From: Clarireedia homoeocarpa
Taxonomy: Eukaryota; Ascomycota; Leotiomycetes; Helotiales; Rutstroemiaceae
Reading direction: 5' to 3'
Assembly: GCA_001465935.1 (NCBI GenBank)
Contig: LNKV01000032.1
Span: forward strand, 186,001-250,000
Length of the DNA stretch: 64,000 nt
This document shows positions 1 to 10,807 of the stretch, piece after piece (the stretch's first letter is position 1; every line of letters starts with the position of its first letter). Below the pieces are notes generated by a model. The model searched no databases and had not been told where the DNA came from. It was given only the letters and a program-made list of their open reading frames with translations. A program made the translations under genes and the position numbers.

Positions 1-110
1 GCACAAAAAGGAAAAGAGTGATGTTACTAACTCAACCCATCATAACCTTTCCAATGATGAAAAAGAAAGTGCATCAAGCTTATCGCGCAATTGCCAAACC
101 TTTCCAAGAT

Positions 111-1316
111 CTAAGAAATGCTATCAGGCGAGTCGTAGTCATAGTCGTCGTCATGCCCAGATATATCCCCATGTTCCAAGAGACGAAGAGCTCTTCCAAG
201 CTCAATCGTATCCCCAAGTTCCTCCTCGAATTCCCTCACGCAATCAGGTCCAACTTCGACTTCCGCTAGCATACTACTGAGTCGATTCTCAGTCGTAACT
301 TTGTTAGCCCAAAGCTCGGAAGCGTTTTCCCCTCCAGTGTATAACTCACTGATGTCAGGTCTGGGCATCTCGACATCCGATGCGGTGCTGAAGATAGATG
401 CTGGATCGTCGTGCGTTAGGATAAAGGGTCTACCAATCTCATCCGAATCAAGTATGTCTCGCTGCACGGGGTGTGATGCTAAGGGGTGACTACCAAATTC
501 GGGGCTACGGCCCGAGGTCTGTGGGCCTGTGGTAATGCTGCCAGTTTCAGCGTCCATTTCAAAGACTCTATCAATGGGCGGCACAGAAGCATTATTGCCA
601 CTCACATCTTCCCCCTTATATACAGTAACGGCATCGCTTATTGGTGCTGTGACATTCGTGGGTTGAGATCCGTGATCTGTAGATGTGTCAGCGAGTTCAC
701 ACAAAGGTGATGGCGGGACTGCAGTCAAGTAGGCGCATCTCATCTCCGGCCATTGAAATTCAGAATAGCCAGGCGTCCCACGGATGTGACTAGTGATTTC
801 ATCCACTTTCGCCTGATCCATTCCCAAGTCTTCTGGCGTCAGCTTTTGAGCTTCAATTTCCATGACTAGCTTATGATTTCTCATCTCGGGAAATTCTCCA
901 ATGATCTCTTCTACAGTCGCCGGAGTGTCCGGGCCCGCCAAACCGGTCTCTTGAGGTCTTAGGATCGTAATCGTCTTGATAAGTTTAAGATTCCACAAGA
1001 GCTCAGCGATCCCATCCATAGTACCCTCCCATCCAGCTTGAGAGAATATAATATGCTCAATTACGGGACGTTCAGCTGGGTATTTGAATGAGCTTAGCCG
1101 TCGGGCATTGAGCGGCGAAATCATGTAGAACACATCCGCACTGTTATCAATCAAGGGATGAGGGCTGTGTGCTAGCATATCTGATGGTTCTGGATTCCTT
1201 AGACGTTTCACTAGGAAGAACAGAGCTGTTAAATCAGCATTTTTGGGGTCATCTATTCCACACAATTGTAACCCGACACAGAACTTGCTCGATCCTACTC
1301 CAGACATGTCTCCCAT
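111..1316 (-). CDS. Hypothetical 2EXR-family-related protein, 401 aa
   Basis: Open frame from an ATG at 1316 to a stop at 111 with no intron needed. The first ~200 residues resemble the C-terminal half of fungal 2EXR-type proteins: a hydrophobic VIEHIIFSQAGW strand, then LKLIKTITILRP, and later FQWPEMR. The decayed ORF at 2731-3556 carries the matching pieces KHIVV, LKTITVIKP and WQWPEVR, so the two loci look paralogous. The rest is a polar tail ending in a D/Y-rich stretch (HDDDYDYDSPDS). The usual N-terminal 2EXR core (LPxEIRxxIW) is not seen just upstream, so the gene may be 5'-truncated or have an upstream exon I could not define. No biochemical function is known for the family. Family placement is inference from motif spacing. 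Confidence 0.55.
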   Translation of the reverse strand: MGDMSGVGSSKFCVGLQLCGIDDPKNADLTALFFLVKRLRNPEPSDMLAHSPHPLIDNSADVFYMISPLNARRLSSFKYPAERPVIEHIIFSQAGWEGTMDGIAELLWNLKLIKTITILRPQETGLAGPDTPATVEEIIGEFPEMRNHKLVMEIEAQKLTPEDLGMDQAKVDEITSHIRGTPGYSEFQWPEMRCAYLTAVPPSPLCELADTSTDHGSQPTNVTAPISDAVTVYKGEDVSGNNASVPPIDRVFEMDAETGSITTGPQTSGRSPEFGSHPLASHPVQRDILDSDEIGRPFILTHDDPASIFSTASDVEMPRPDISELYTGGENASELWANKVTTENRLSSMLAEVEVGPDCVREFEEELGDTIELGRALRLLEHGDISGHDDDYDYDSPDSIS

Positions 1317-2730
1317 GGTGATGGCGCCTGATGAAATACGTGGGCAATCTTCTATGTTATTGGATTAGTTGGTTGTGGATTGTTGGAACGAATGTGACGT
1401 TGATGACTCTGAAAATCTGGAAACTTCATCTCATTATGACTTCAGAATTTCAGCATTGTTTTGAGATTGCTATACTCTTGTTCACGGGAATCAATGGTCA
1501 AAACATGGTCTTAGATCCCGTACAGTTACTGTACAACAGACGATGATTTCAAAGGAATCGTCTGTTATGAACAAAGAAAAATCGTGAATACGTTCTTTCA
1601 GCCACCGCCAAGTGACATATTGGTTCCTCGCTACTTATAGGGTGTCTTTTATATCTACAAAATATGGCCAGATATGCTACCTCAAAAGTTGCTTGATCCA
1701 AAACAAGTATTTTAGTTCAGTTTGTGGTGCTTGAATCCATGATAGGATATTCTCTATAAATGAAAAATCCCCTGTCACCGGTAGCTTCAGTTCCTACACG
1801 GATATATTCATATTCCACCCTTTCAAATTTTTCAATCATTCCTGGAAGACATCGGACGATTCTTATTTTATTGTATTTGATTTCTGGATGTTGATTTGCT
1901 CAAGAGGGGAAAAAGATCAACAAGCGGACTACTCAATTTAGGTAGTAAATTAGGTGACAAAACGAAGAGAATTGATATGCTCTCTGCAGAGCTGTCTCGA
2001 TCTTACAACAGGCCAGCAAAGACGGCATTCTCTACCTGCACGCGGTGCTGGCTACGAACCTGGGCTTACCCAGAGCCAAAGAGAATACACAGCGACCGAC
2101 GAACGATTTCCAACAATACGCAGAATCGCTCTAGACGAAGATAGATAGATCCTTTGAGGCGATTGCGAGGTTCTGGTATATGTGGTAACTTCGATAAATA
2201 CAACTATATCACGAACGACCGATCAATCTGCAAAGAATATAGTACGCTATTCTGATTAGGACGACGGCGGCTAGTATCTCATATCCTGAGCGATACTCGG
2301 AGTAAACCAAGAGTGCTGAACAATGCAGAATAGCTAGTATAGCCTAGTCTTCTGTACGCAATATAGGCTACTCGGCAAAGATACTCAACTTCTCGATATA
2401 ATAGTTCCTCAGTTGAACCTGGGGTACGAGGGATTAGGAAGGAAGGAAGTGCTGGCTGGTCGGAGGAGTAGGGTCACTATAGCGAGCTCTTCAAATAGCG
2501 AAAGGCCTCGTATTAAAATAATACCTATCGGCTTTGAAATTGCTTTCTAGGAACTATAGAGAAGCTGAGATACTGTAGGAGGAGAAACCCGGGACTACCT
2601 ATGTACTAGTATCCTTTTTTCCCCCTTATAGTTTTTGATGTTATTACCAGATATAGACTCTGTTTATAATTCCTTAGCTTAGCACATCTATATACCCCCC
2701 GGGAGGTGCTGGCATCTTACTGCTTAGACG
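1317..2730. other. Intergenic, no supported gene
   Basis: Short frames only, with no recognisable domain. Base composition is AT-leaning and many small ORFs are interrupted, which would suit decayed sequence. I see no terminal repeats or tRNA. Confidence 0.4.
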
Positions 2731-3556
2731 TTAATAATTATTATCATCATCATCATCATCATCATCATCATTATCGATCTTACAACAGTTATTACCAGGT
2801 AATAAAGTCCCATTGGTAAGTACCATAATATGTAACAAGCCCAATCTAACTTCAGGCCATTGCCAGGATGAATTGTGCTTGGCTTCTCTCATTTGTAATA
2901 AATATGTGTCGGCATCCGAGTCAGGAGCAGCATTATCAGCGAGCGCTGCTGGGAAACTCTGGCTTTTGGTCTGACCAATCCGAAGCGTATACATAGTTTC
3001 TGGACTACCCACTGTGGAACAGGGTACCTCTGACACTGCACTGCATTCGGGTAATTCTCTCCCGGTTTGATGACTGTGATAGTTTTCAACGACGGAAAAT
3101 CGATCAATATACGAAATCTCATATCTTGCCTCAATGCATGAATGAGTATGATTGTACGACAAGAACTCTGGGACAACAATGTGCTTCACCTTTTGCTCGA
3201 TATTGAATGGATGGACTACAATTAGAAAGTTTGTGGGCCCCTTGGAAACGAAGTGGAAAATTTCCACGTCAAAATTGTAATATGTATTCCTTTTCGCGTT
3301 TCTAATGAATGTGAATAGGGAATATACCTTCAAAGCTTCTTGACGAGACGCTTGATTTATATGCAAAACAGCTGGTATATGCGGCGGTAGTATCTCAGGC
3401 TTATTTATACATAATATGTGCGACAGGACTGAAAACTATATGACTAGTGTAGACAGCTTCCTTCCATATGTGATCCCAAATCTCCGTTGGAAGCATCCCA
3501 AACCCGTGAAAAATAGTTACGGCAGACGTAACTTGACGAGAGGCAAGGTTATATCA
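2731..3556 (-). pseudogene. Frameshifted 2EXR-domain gene
   Basis: Reading the minus strand, one frame gives FHGFGMLPTEIWDHIWKEAV (ATG at 3496), the typical start of a fungal 2EXR domain. It runs into a stop at TATAAATAAGCC near 3400. One base away in frame the domain continues as KPEILPPHIPAVLHINQ and ASRQEALKVYSLFTF, the classic second half. Further down, the expected LKTITVIKP strand lies in a different frame (inside 2889-3179), and the conserved WQWPEVR is back in the first frame (inside 2731-3366). At least three frame changes are needed, so I call it a pseudogene. The C-terminus ends in nine Asp from a CAT/ATC microsatellite. The 111-1316 ORF is its likely paralogue. A sequencing or assembly error could explain one shift but hardly three. 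Confidence 0.7.
2737..2775. repeat. (ATC)n/(CAT)n microsatellite
   Basis: About ten trinucleotide units, read on the minus strand as a run of Asp codons near the C-terminus of the decayed 2EXR ORF. Confidence 0.85.
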
Positions 3557-4652
3557 AGCCAAATGTTGAATGATTGCGAACTGGAAGCTGCAGCAGTTCA
3601 TTTGTAAACATTAACCAGAGTTGGTCAGAGGCCTTCGTGAGTATGTACAAGATCAGAACAGCTGAAAGGCGACTTTGCGATGTTGTGCGTTCAATTACCC
3701 AACCTCAGGATCGATAATATCACTCATAGGTACTGTAATGCTTCTAGGGGGAGGGGGAAGGGGAGTAGAGTGATATTTGTACATTGTAATCCTGTGCTAA
3801 CTGACCTATTCTCAGGCCTGCAGTTCCATATATATAGTATTATTGGGTATTAGGAAGCCTGTCCAGGTGGTTCTGTACACGAGATGCCAGTCCATATCCA
3901 AACAAATACCCCGAAGGTGAAGTAACATCCGTGGCCACATCAGCAGGATCTCCCAATCCGAGCCAGACTCCGCGGTTTTCTGTTTCTGGGTGATTGCGAG
4001 AAGCACTCCACTATTGATCCGGGGGTAGCAATAATAGTTAAGCTTTCCTCCAATTCTCTCATTGCAGTGTCGAATCGACTGTTTATAACATAACTCCGCG
4101 GATATACCGTGCTTTATATCCTGATCGTAGCAGTGCACAGTCCGCCAACCTAGCCAGCTCACTACTATCTCCCCCCTTGGAACAAAGCTTATGTTTCTTT
4201 TTTGAGTTTTGCCAGCTATACATTCCAAATTTGTTCAGGGTGGAAATGATAGGAGTCAAGGTTAGCCAGAAACTCAAACACAGGAATTGGCGGAGGAAAA
4301 GGAGGAGTGAAGTCGGACGAACAATACCTCCATCAAACAAGTCTTGAGCCGGGCAACGGAGGAACTACTTGTAGCTTGAACAAATTGCAAGTTCTGGATT
4401 ACTGTATCGAGCGGCGAGGGGCGGGGAGGAGGAATAGCTCGGCGTGCTCGGGTAAGATTACATTACAGTACGTCCAAGCAACTTGCCCCACCTTGTCCGA
4501 AGGAGCCGCAAACGTCGATTGGGATTTGAAACACCGAAGTACATACGAGTACAATATGAAGTAAGGATAGGAAAGCGAGCATCAACATCGTGTCAATAAA
4601 ACGTTTCCGCGTTCTCCGGATACTATATATACATCTGGCGTAACGGTCTTAT
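3557..4652. other. No clear gene; anonymous ORFs only
   Basis: The longest frame is 3812-4228 on the minus strand (138 aa). It shows no motif I recognise, carries no splice-supported extension and is probably chance. The stretch leads into the motif array that starts at 4653. Confidence 0.3.
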
Positions 4653-4699
4653 TCGGATTTTAGCAGATGTGCAACAAAAAGTCGAATGTGTACTCCTGT

Positions 4700-4796
4700 T
4701 CATATATACGAAGAGTTCATATATACGAAGAATACTAACTGACACTTTCTCGTTAGCTGCTTGAGTAATCAGAGCTATGAGTAATCAGAGCTATGT
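4700..4796 (+). repeat. Two short tandem duplications
   Basis: A 17-bp unit (TTCATATATACGAAGAG-like) is doubled near 4700-4733, and a 16-bp unit (GAGTAATCAGAGCTAT) is doubled near 4764-4795. Both are near-perfect head-to-tail copies, suggesting recent local duplication by slippage or break repair. Confidence 0.8.
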
Positions 4797-5170
4797 CTCC
4801 TACTCTTCCTTATTTCTCGTCCTACCAATATTTCATCTCGGAGGAACTCTACGCTCTAAAGCCCGCGGCTCGAGCGTTGAGCGATTTAATTCGGACTTTG
4901 TAAGATATGCAACAAAAGAGCTACTGTACAGCAATATCAATCGCCGATGTATCTATATTTGCTATCTAGGAAAATGGTGTTTTTGCTCGTTAGACTTGGT
5001 AGGTGGACGGGAGTTGAGAGATCGGAGAAAGAGCATCGGCGCCGAGTTTAGTAGATGTGCAACAAAAGTTCATGCTTCGGTTTGTTTGGTTTAGCATACA
5101 AGTAGAATAGATAGATCACTAAACAATGTAATGTGATGATGATATTATGATGGGATGTTGTGGAAGTAGG

Positions 5171-5239
5171 GTTTCTCCAATATATCTAGAGATCACGTTT
5201 CTCCAATATATCTAGAGATCACGTTTCTCCAATATATCT
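5171..5239 (+). repeat. 26-bp tandem repeat, about 2.7 copies
   Basis: The unit begins GTTTCTCCAATATATCTAGA and is repeated at 5171-5196 and 5197-5222, with a partial third copy from 5223. The third copy breaks into TGCACATCTACT, the reverse complement of the core of the dispersed motif around it. Confidence 0.9.
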
Positions 5240-5861
5240 GCACATCTACTCATCAGCTACAAGCTTGAAGACAATGAAATGAAATCTCTACTTTGCCTCT
5301 CTATAGGGTTGTGTCCTAATACATATTACTATCTAAATAGAGTTACCCGATGAGATCTTGGATGATACAGAGAAGTAAAGTTACAGTACAGTGATCCAGT
5401 CCAGTTCCGCCACAACGGAGAACGGATAACGGAGGACGGAGAAAGGAGAAAGGAGAACGGGGAGACGGGGAAAACGGAGAAACAGAACCGAAGTCCCCTC
5501 TTTACGCCCTCACTTGGCAAATAATAACAACTGCCACCACGATCCTGTATCATAGGAATAGTAATAACAATAGCAATCATTTCCGCCGAGCTCTCGGCGT
5601 TTACTTGAGATGTGCAACAATATGAGATGCGATGAGATGTAAGACCGGATTTACTTACAGCTAACCACGCTCCTACACAGTACAATATCGAATCCCCGGT
5701 GCTCGGATCTGGCATCACAGGTCGCAGCAGATTACTATACCGAAGAATCTTGGGTTCGTTCTTTCGAACGGACATCGGATTTAATTAGATGTGCAACAAA
5801 AGGACTTTGTCGTCGGTCGAGGAGGGGACGGGTCTTTGGGGTTCGGGGTTCGGATTTTAAT

Positions 5862-6000
5862 TTGTGTTGTGTTGTATTGTATTGTATTGCGTTGTGTTGT
5901 ATTGTGTTGTGTTGTATTGTGTTGTATTGTGTTGTGTTGTATTGTGTTGTATTGTGTTGTATTGTGGTGTCTTGTGTTGTGTTGTGTTGCATTGTGTCGC
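5862..6000 (+). repeat. TTGTG/TTGTA pentanucleotide microsatellite
   Basis: About 135 bp of GTGTT/GTATT pentamers. It is open in several frames on both strands, which explains the overlapping Cys/Val-rich and Asn/Thr-rich ORFs here; none is a credible gene. Confidence 0.95.
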
Positions 6001-6342
6001 GGATCTGGGATTTGGTTTGGTTTGGTGTTCGGCTTCGGAGCTTACCTGATGAACTCCGAACAACTTAACTGCGCTGCGCTGAGACAAAACTAGTTTGAGT
6101 TCTCGAGAGATGGAATTATATGCAGTACAGGACAGAGAGACGGAGTGTCGGATTTAAGTAGACGTGCAACAAACAAACAAACAGAGTTCTAGACTTGCAT
6201 CTTGTAAGTATATTCAGCATCCGCACGCATGCACCACGGGCATCTATCCGTCTATCCCTATCTCCATGAAATTACGGGGGGGGGGGGAGCATATGATCTC
6301 AATCCTACCATGCTATCCCATATCCCGCAAGAATAAGAACGG

Positions 6343-6370
6343 GGATGGAGATGGAGATGGAGATGGAGCT
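6343..6370 (+). repeat. (GGAGAT)n hexanucleotide repeat
   Basis: About four and a half copies. The complementary array (ATCTCC)n lies at about 6827-6853, so the pair could form an inverted repeat with a ~460-bp loop. Confidence 0.85.
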
Positions 6371-6826
6371 TCGCATTATATTGTACTGTACTTTCGGGTC
6401 CGCTTCGGGTTTAAGTAGATGTGCAACAAAAAAAACCATCTTTCATCTCTTTTGACAGCTCGCTGCTCCAGAATCATGACAGATGAATGGCTTGGCACTG
6501 ACCGGGTTTTGCTCGCTTTTCAACTCGGCTTTAGATTATTCCCATGGGGAAGAAAGGGGGTGCGAGGAGGGGGTGTACTCTAGCACTCTACTTTGCTCCT
6601 AATCTTCCTCTCCACAGAAACGGAAGTAAGTACTAGATGCGAGACACCTTAGCTCACGCACCGCGACGGAGATTCAGTTCCCCGCCGCCGATGACAGCAA
6701 CGAAGCAGAACGAACGAACGAACATACAACATAACATACACATCTCGGCCCCGAGATAGATAATAAACCCCCTCCCCCCCCGGGCCCGACCACTCCCTAT
6801 GCATGCATGTCTGGGGTGGGGTAGGG

Positions 6827-7169
6827 GATCTCCATCTCCATCTCCATCTCCTTCTCGGGTTTCGGGTCTTACTCTTCCCATTCCCATTCCCGTTCATCAC
6901 TTTAAGTTACTTGCTTGCACAATAAGACGGAGACGGAGAAACGCAGAGCCGAATTGTCCTATACACACACACACACACACACACTCTCTCTCTCTCTCTC
7001 TCAGCTCCCATATAAGAAGATCCCACCACACCACACCACACCACACCACAATACAGCACACACACACACATATACTTACTTACTATATTATATATACAGT
7101 CTATCCCATCCCATCCCATCCCATCCCATCCCTTCTTTTACCATTCATTCATTCGGCCATAAGTCGGAA

Positions 7170-7201
<32 letters not shown>

Positions 7202-7250
7202 AATATAATGCAACATGATTGACAGGCATAGGTACAGGTACAGGTACAGG
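6827..7250 (+). repeat. Microsatellite cluster
   Basis: In order: (ATCTCC)n about 6827-6853, (CA)n then (CT)n about 6962-7002, (CCACA)n about 7023-7050, CA-rich about 7058-7070, (CATCC)n about 7103-7132, (GAAA)n about 7166-7202 and (ACAGGT)n about 7230-7251. The ORFs crossing this stretch (about 6799-7218) are repeat translations, not genes. Confidence 0.9.
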
Positions 7251-7654
7251 TACCCACTCCAGATTTCGCAGTTTCGGCTGAACATGAGTGAGTGAGTTAC
7301 TGATTTATCTTTTATCTTTTTGTCTTCTATCCTATTTTTGTTGGTTTTTGTTTTGGTGTTTGTGGAATGTGGATATGGATGCGAGGTTAGGTATAAGTTG
7401 AGAATGAATCACATTAGATGGTTGTGTCAATCTCTGTCTTACTCTCTCACTCTTTAGTATACTCACGGGAAATCTAGAGTTAGATGTTCCCCTCGAAGGC
7501 TAAGACGAAGACGGACGTTTGGTACTAGTATTAGATAGAGTAGTATATCTACTAGACTACATCGGTATATACATACCATTTATATACAACCCAACTTCCT
7601 TCCTTACTCCATCTCATTCATCTTCCTTATTACCCAACCCTTCACTCCTCCTCA

Positions 7655-9617
7655 TTACCTGCCATACACACTCAAAGCATGGTCATTAATCCACTGAATC
7701 CCCTCCTTCCTCCACGAATCCGTCTCCACTGAGCTCCCATTCTTCTGAAACACAATATTCTCCCCCACACCCTCCTCCCCAATCTTATACTCCGGCCAAG
7801 TCGCCTTCCCCTCAAAATCCGGCTTCAACCCTGTCACAAACGCCACCCATCTCCCACTTATCTCCCTCGCCAACTCAAATTCTCCCGCCGTCGTATTCCC
7901 CCCAAATGGATTCACAGCATACCCTTCTCCACGGGTATTATCAAACACATACGACACCTCCTGGAAATGCGTCGCGCCGATATAATTCGGGATTCCGTTA
8001 ACCAAGACATCGAAACGGTATGAGTAGGACGGGACATTGAATTTCGCCCATGAGAGAGATGTCAATCGACGCGGGGCGATGAGCACTTGGTCTCCGAAAT
8101 AGGCGGCGGCTCGACGGAATTGAAGACCCACGAAGGCGGAGAGAGGGTTGCTGGGGGTGTAGAGAGTGGGGTAGGTGGTGAGGGAGGGGATGCCGACGGA
8201 CTGGTTGTTGGGGTAAAGGGCTGAGATTTCTTGTGCGTCGGAAGAATTGATACCGTCTACGCCCAGGGCAGACAAAAATTCAGCATCGGTGTTAATGCCT
8301 GTGCCGTTCGGACCGTAGCCGCTTCCAAATGAGGTTCCTTCGTCGGTGTTGGTGCCAATGAGGAAGGGCACATGCACAAAGTTTCCGGCGTTAAGCTGGA
8401 CAGACGGGTACGTGTGTACAAAGTCGTGGTCGATGACCGGGAAGAAAGGGCCGGTACCGCCGGTGGAGGTATTCAGGGCGGTATTGAGTTCGGCGAAGGG
8501 GAGGGCCCGGAGACAGGGAAGGGATTGCGTTGTATTAAGGGTAGAAGCGCAGGAAGTGTTAGAGACGAGCCTTTCGTAGAGAGTTTGGTATTCGCTGCTG
8601 TTGTAGGTGTGGATGAAAAGTTGGGGGAACCAGGCGATTCCTGGACCGCCAGATTCAGCGATTGCGGCGCGGAAGAGTCCGTCGTCTCGGCCTAAGTTGG
8701 GTTGGTTAGTGCTTGGTTCCCTGAGTTATTGATTGAGGGATGCGTTTTTGAGGTGAGTAGCAAGAAGAAAAGAAGGAAGAAATACCATTGTAAGCAAGTA
8801 ACTGCGCGCCTACACTCTGCGCACCCGCACTCTCTCCCCAGATTGTCACCTTGTCCTTATCACCACCAAAAGCAGCAATATTCTCATTAATCCACTGAAG
8901 CGCCAGTCTCTGATCCCTGAATCCGATATTGGTGTCACCACTTTCCAGTATTTCATCCCCAGCCAGGAAACCCCATCCAGCAAGACGATACTGGATACTG
9001 ATGCCGATCATAGGTGTTCCTTGCTCCACACTGTTTTTTACGATAAATGATAAGTTGTACCGAGGATCGTTCGATCCACCCATGAAGAGTCCTCCACCAT
9101 GAATCCATACTGCAACTGGGAGTTCCTTGTCTTTAGGGATGTCACTTGGACGGATGATTTCGAGGTATAGACAATCTTCCGATACTTCATGTCCGAGGTC
9201 ATCACCGCCGTAACCAACACAGAAGGGGGGATAGGCCGTGGCTTCTTTGGGTTCGGTCCAAGATTCATTTAAGCTTTGCGGGATACGGAAACGCAGATCG
9301 TTAACAGGTGGCTGGCAGAGTCAGCATAGCACGTAGATTTCAAACACGCATTTTGTTTGTGTGATGTAGAATCACGAGAAGAAAGAGACAGCAAGACAAA
9401 CCTGCGCATACGGTACTCCAAGGAAGAAATCCTGGTTATAGTATGAATTATGAACCCCGACATAAGAGCCATTCTTGACCGTAGCAACAGGAGATTGGCT
9501 GCCAGAACCACCAGAAGGACGGCCAGATGGTTCAGGAACCGTCCATCCTGTCGCCTGATGGGGAGCAGCTAAAGCCGAAGAGGATACGCAAAGGAGAGAG
9601 ACAAGTGGAAGCAACAT
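7655..9617 (-). CDS. Secreted type-B carboxylesterase/lipase, 592 aa
   Basis: Three-exon model: 9617-9402, 9311-8786, 8691-7655. Introns have GT...AG ends (the second ends in CTTAG) and the phases join cleanly (GVPYAQ|PPVNDLRF and LLAYN-G-RDDGLF). The start at 9617 gives a signal peptide (LLPLVSLLCVSSSALAAP). Alpha/beta-hydrolase marks are SEDCLYL, the oxyanion-hole HGGG, and the nucleophile elbow GESAG near residue 230. An acidic segment (IGTNTDEG) and a His late in the protein (GATHFQEVSYVF) supply the rest of the triad. Length fits fungal cholinesterase-like lipases. It should hydrolyse carboxylic esters outside the cell; the substrate cannot be told. Several NxS/T sites suit a glycoprotein. 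A second member lies at 55.8 kb. Confidence 0.93.
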
Positions 9618-9724
9618 GATTGCGATACTTAGAATAGCCAGCCTTCCGAGCAGATTTCCTGGGACAGACAGATGATTTATACCTTTTGCCCTCCCACACA
9701 TCCCGATATTTTTGTTTTGTTTTG

Positions 9725-9751
9725 GACATGACATGACATGACATGACATGG
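9725..9751. repeat. (ACATG)n repeat upstream of the esterase
   Basis: Five head-to-tail ACATG units about 110 bp upstream of the esterase start. Confidence 0.85.
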
Positions 9752-9843
9752 ATCGCCCGCCGTCGGTTAAATTCACGTGAAAGGTGCGGACCTCGGGAGA
9801 TGGATCACGGCGAGAGTAGTATTGACGTGCATCGTGGATTGCC

Positions 9844-9853
9844 ATTGGCCAAT
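9844..9853. promoter_or_regulatory. Palindromic CCAAT dyad
   Basis: ATTGGCCAAT is a perfect 10-bp palindrome holding a CCAAT box on each strand, about 230 bp upstream of the esterase ATG. It would be a candidate site for the CCAAT-binding (HAP) complex; occupancy is inference. Confidence 0.35.
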
Positions 9854-10465
9854 CGAGCAAGAAATTTCACTCATAGCTTGGATGGCAATCCCATCTTCTG
9901 CAGCGTCTTTCCCCTGCCATGTGCTAGAGAAACAGCCATATCAATTGCCGGACCGATATTAAGGCCGAGCAGCTCATCTAGAATGTGTAGAGGAGACCGG
10001 GATCGTCGACGTTGGGGCAAAGATGGGGTGCAGAATAGCGGGGTAGCATGCGGGGATGCTGGGGGAAGATTGGGGCGAAGAATATCGGCAATTGACGGAC
10101 GGGGTGGGTGTGTGTTTTTTCTCTCTCGTATTTTGGTGCAAGTTGAGTAATTATATATTGATCTGACGTCGTTGATGAGACCGAGTCGGGGTGCATATAA
10201 ACGAGAATACGGATTGCCGAATCAAGGAATCTCGCAGCTTGGCAGTTGCAGTGTGCTATGCATGTACGAAGTAGTAATCCCGATGTTTTGCCAGCCAGCC
10301 AGCCAGCCATCCAGCAAGATAAATGAGATTGCTAATGCTTGTGTAAGAGGAATATGTTCGGAAGTGGATTGCATCAGGTATTCAATCAATCACAGACAAA
10401 GAAGCACACATCTTTATCCTGTTTGTAAGATTGTTGTATTATGCGCTTCTACTCTTATTCCAACT
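9854..10465. other. Intergenic, no gene seen
   Basis: Space between the esterase 5' end and the SLX1 3' end. The small ORFs here have no domain and no splice-supported extension. A CCAGC run lies near 10300. Confidence 0.5.
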
Positions 10466-10773
10466 TCATTCCTCCTCCATTTCACTATCCTCAATCACCA
10501 TAACCAAGGTCGATTTACTGAGCTGGCGCGATCCCCTCTTTCCAGTTTGCGATTTAGTACTTGCCGTACTCACCACAGACGGAGCATCAGAGTCATCCGA
10601 ATCATCCGAATCATCAACATAGTGCTGAAATTCTGGATTCGCATCGTGAACTTGCGAGCCAAATATCTGTAGATCGTCCATTTCTTCATCCGCCAGCTCT
10701 TCCTCTTCCTCTTCCTCTTCCTCTTCCTCTTCCTCTTCCTCTTCCTCTTCCTCTTCCTCTTCCTCTTCCTCTT

Positions 10774-10807
<34 letters not shown>

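Larger units (their letters stand above)
4653..6431 (+). repeat. Dispersed array of seven 27-bp motif copies
   Basis: Seven same-strand copies of a motif whose 3' core is GTAGATGTGCAACAAAA, preceded by a TCGGATTTAA-like half. Approximate positions are 4653-4679, 4891-4917, 5041-5068, 5594-5620, 5775-5801, 6148-6174 and 6405-6431. The core is nearly identical in copies 1, 3, 5, 6 and 7; copies 2 and 4 are diverged. Spacing is irregular (about 150 to 550 bp), so it is not a simple tandem satellite. The DNA between copies is unalike and rich in simple repeats. A partial inverted copy (TGCACATCTACT) lies near 5240. I did not meet the full motif elsewhere in the window. Its function is unknown. 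Confidence 0.8.

Noticed and set aside
5329..5775. 148-aa minus-strand ORF among the motif copies
   Set aside because: It spans purine-rich simple repeats and two motif copies; no domain.
5791..6093. Several overlapping Cys/Val-rich and Asn/Thr-rich ORFs of 61-100 aa on both strands
   Set aside because: They are translations of the TTGTG/TTGTA microsatellite, which is open in many frames.
9743..10150. 135-aa plus-strand ORF upstream of the esterase
   Set aside because: No domain, repetitive start and odd composition; it lies in the promoter of the minus-strand esterase.
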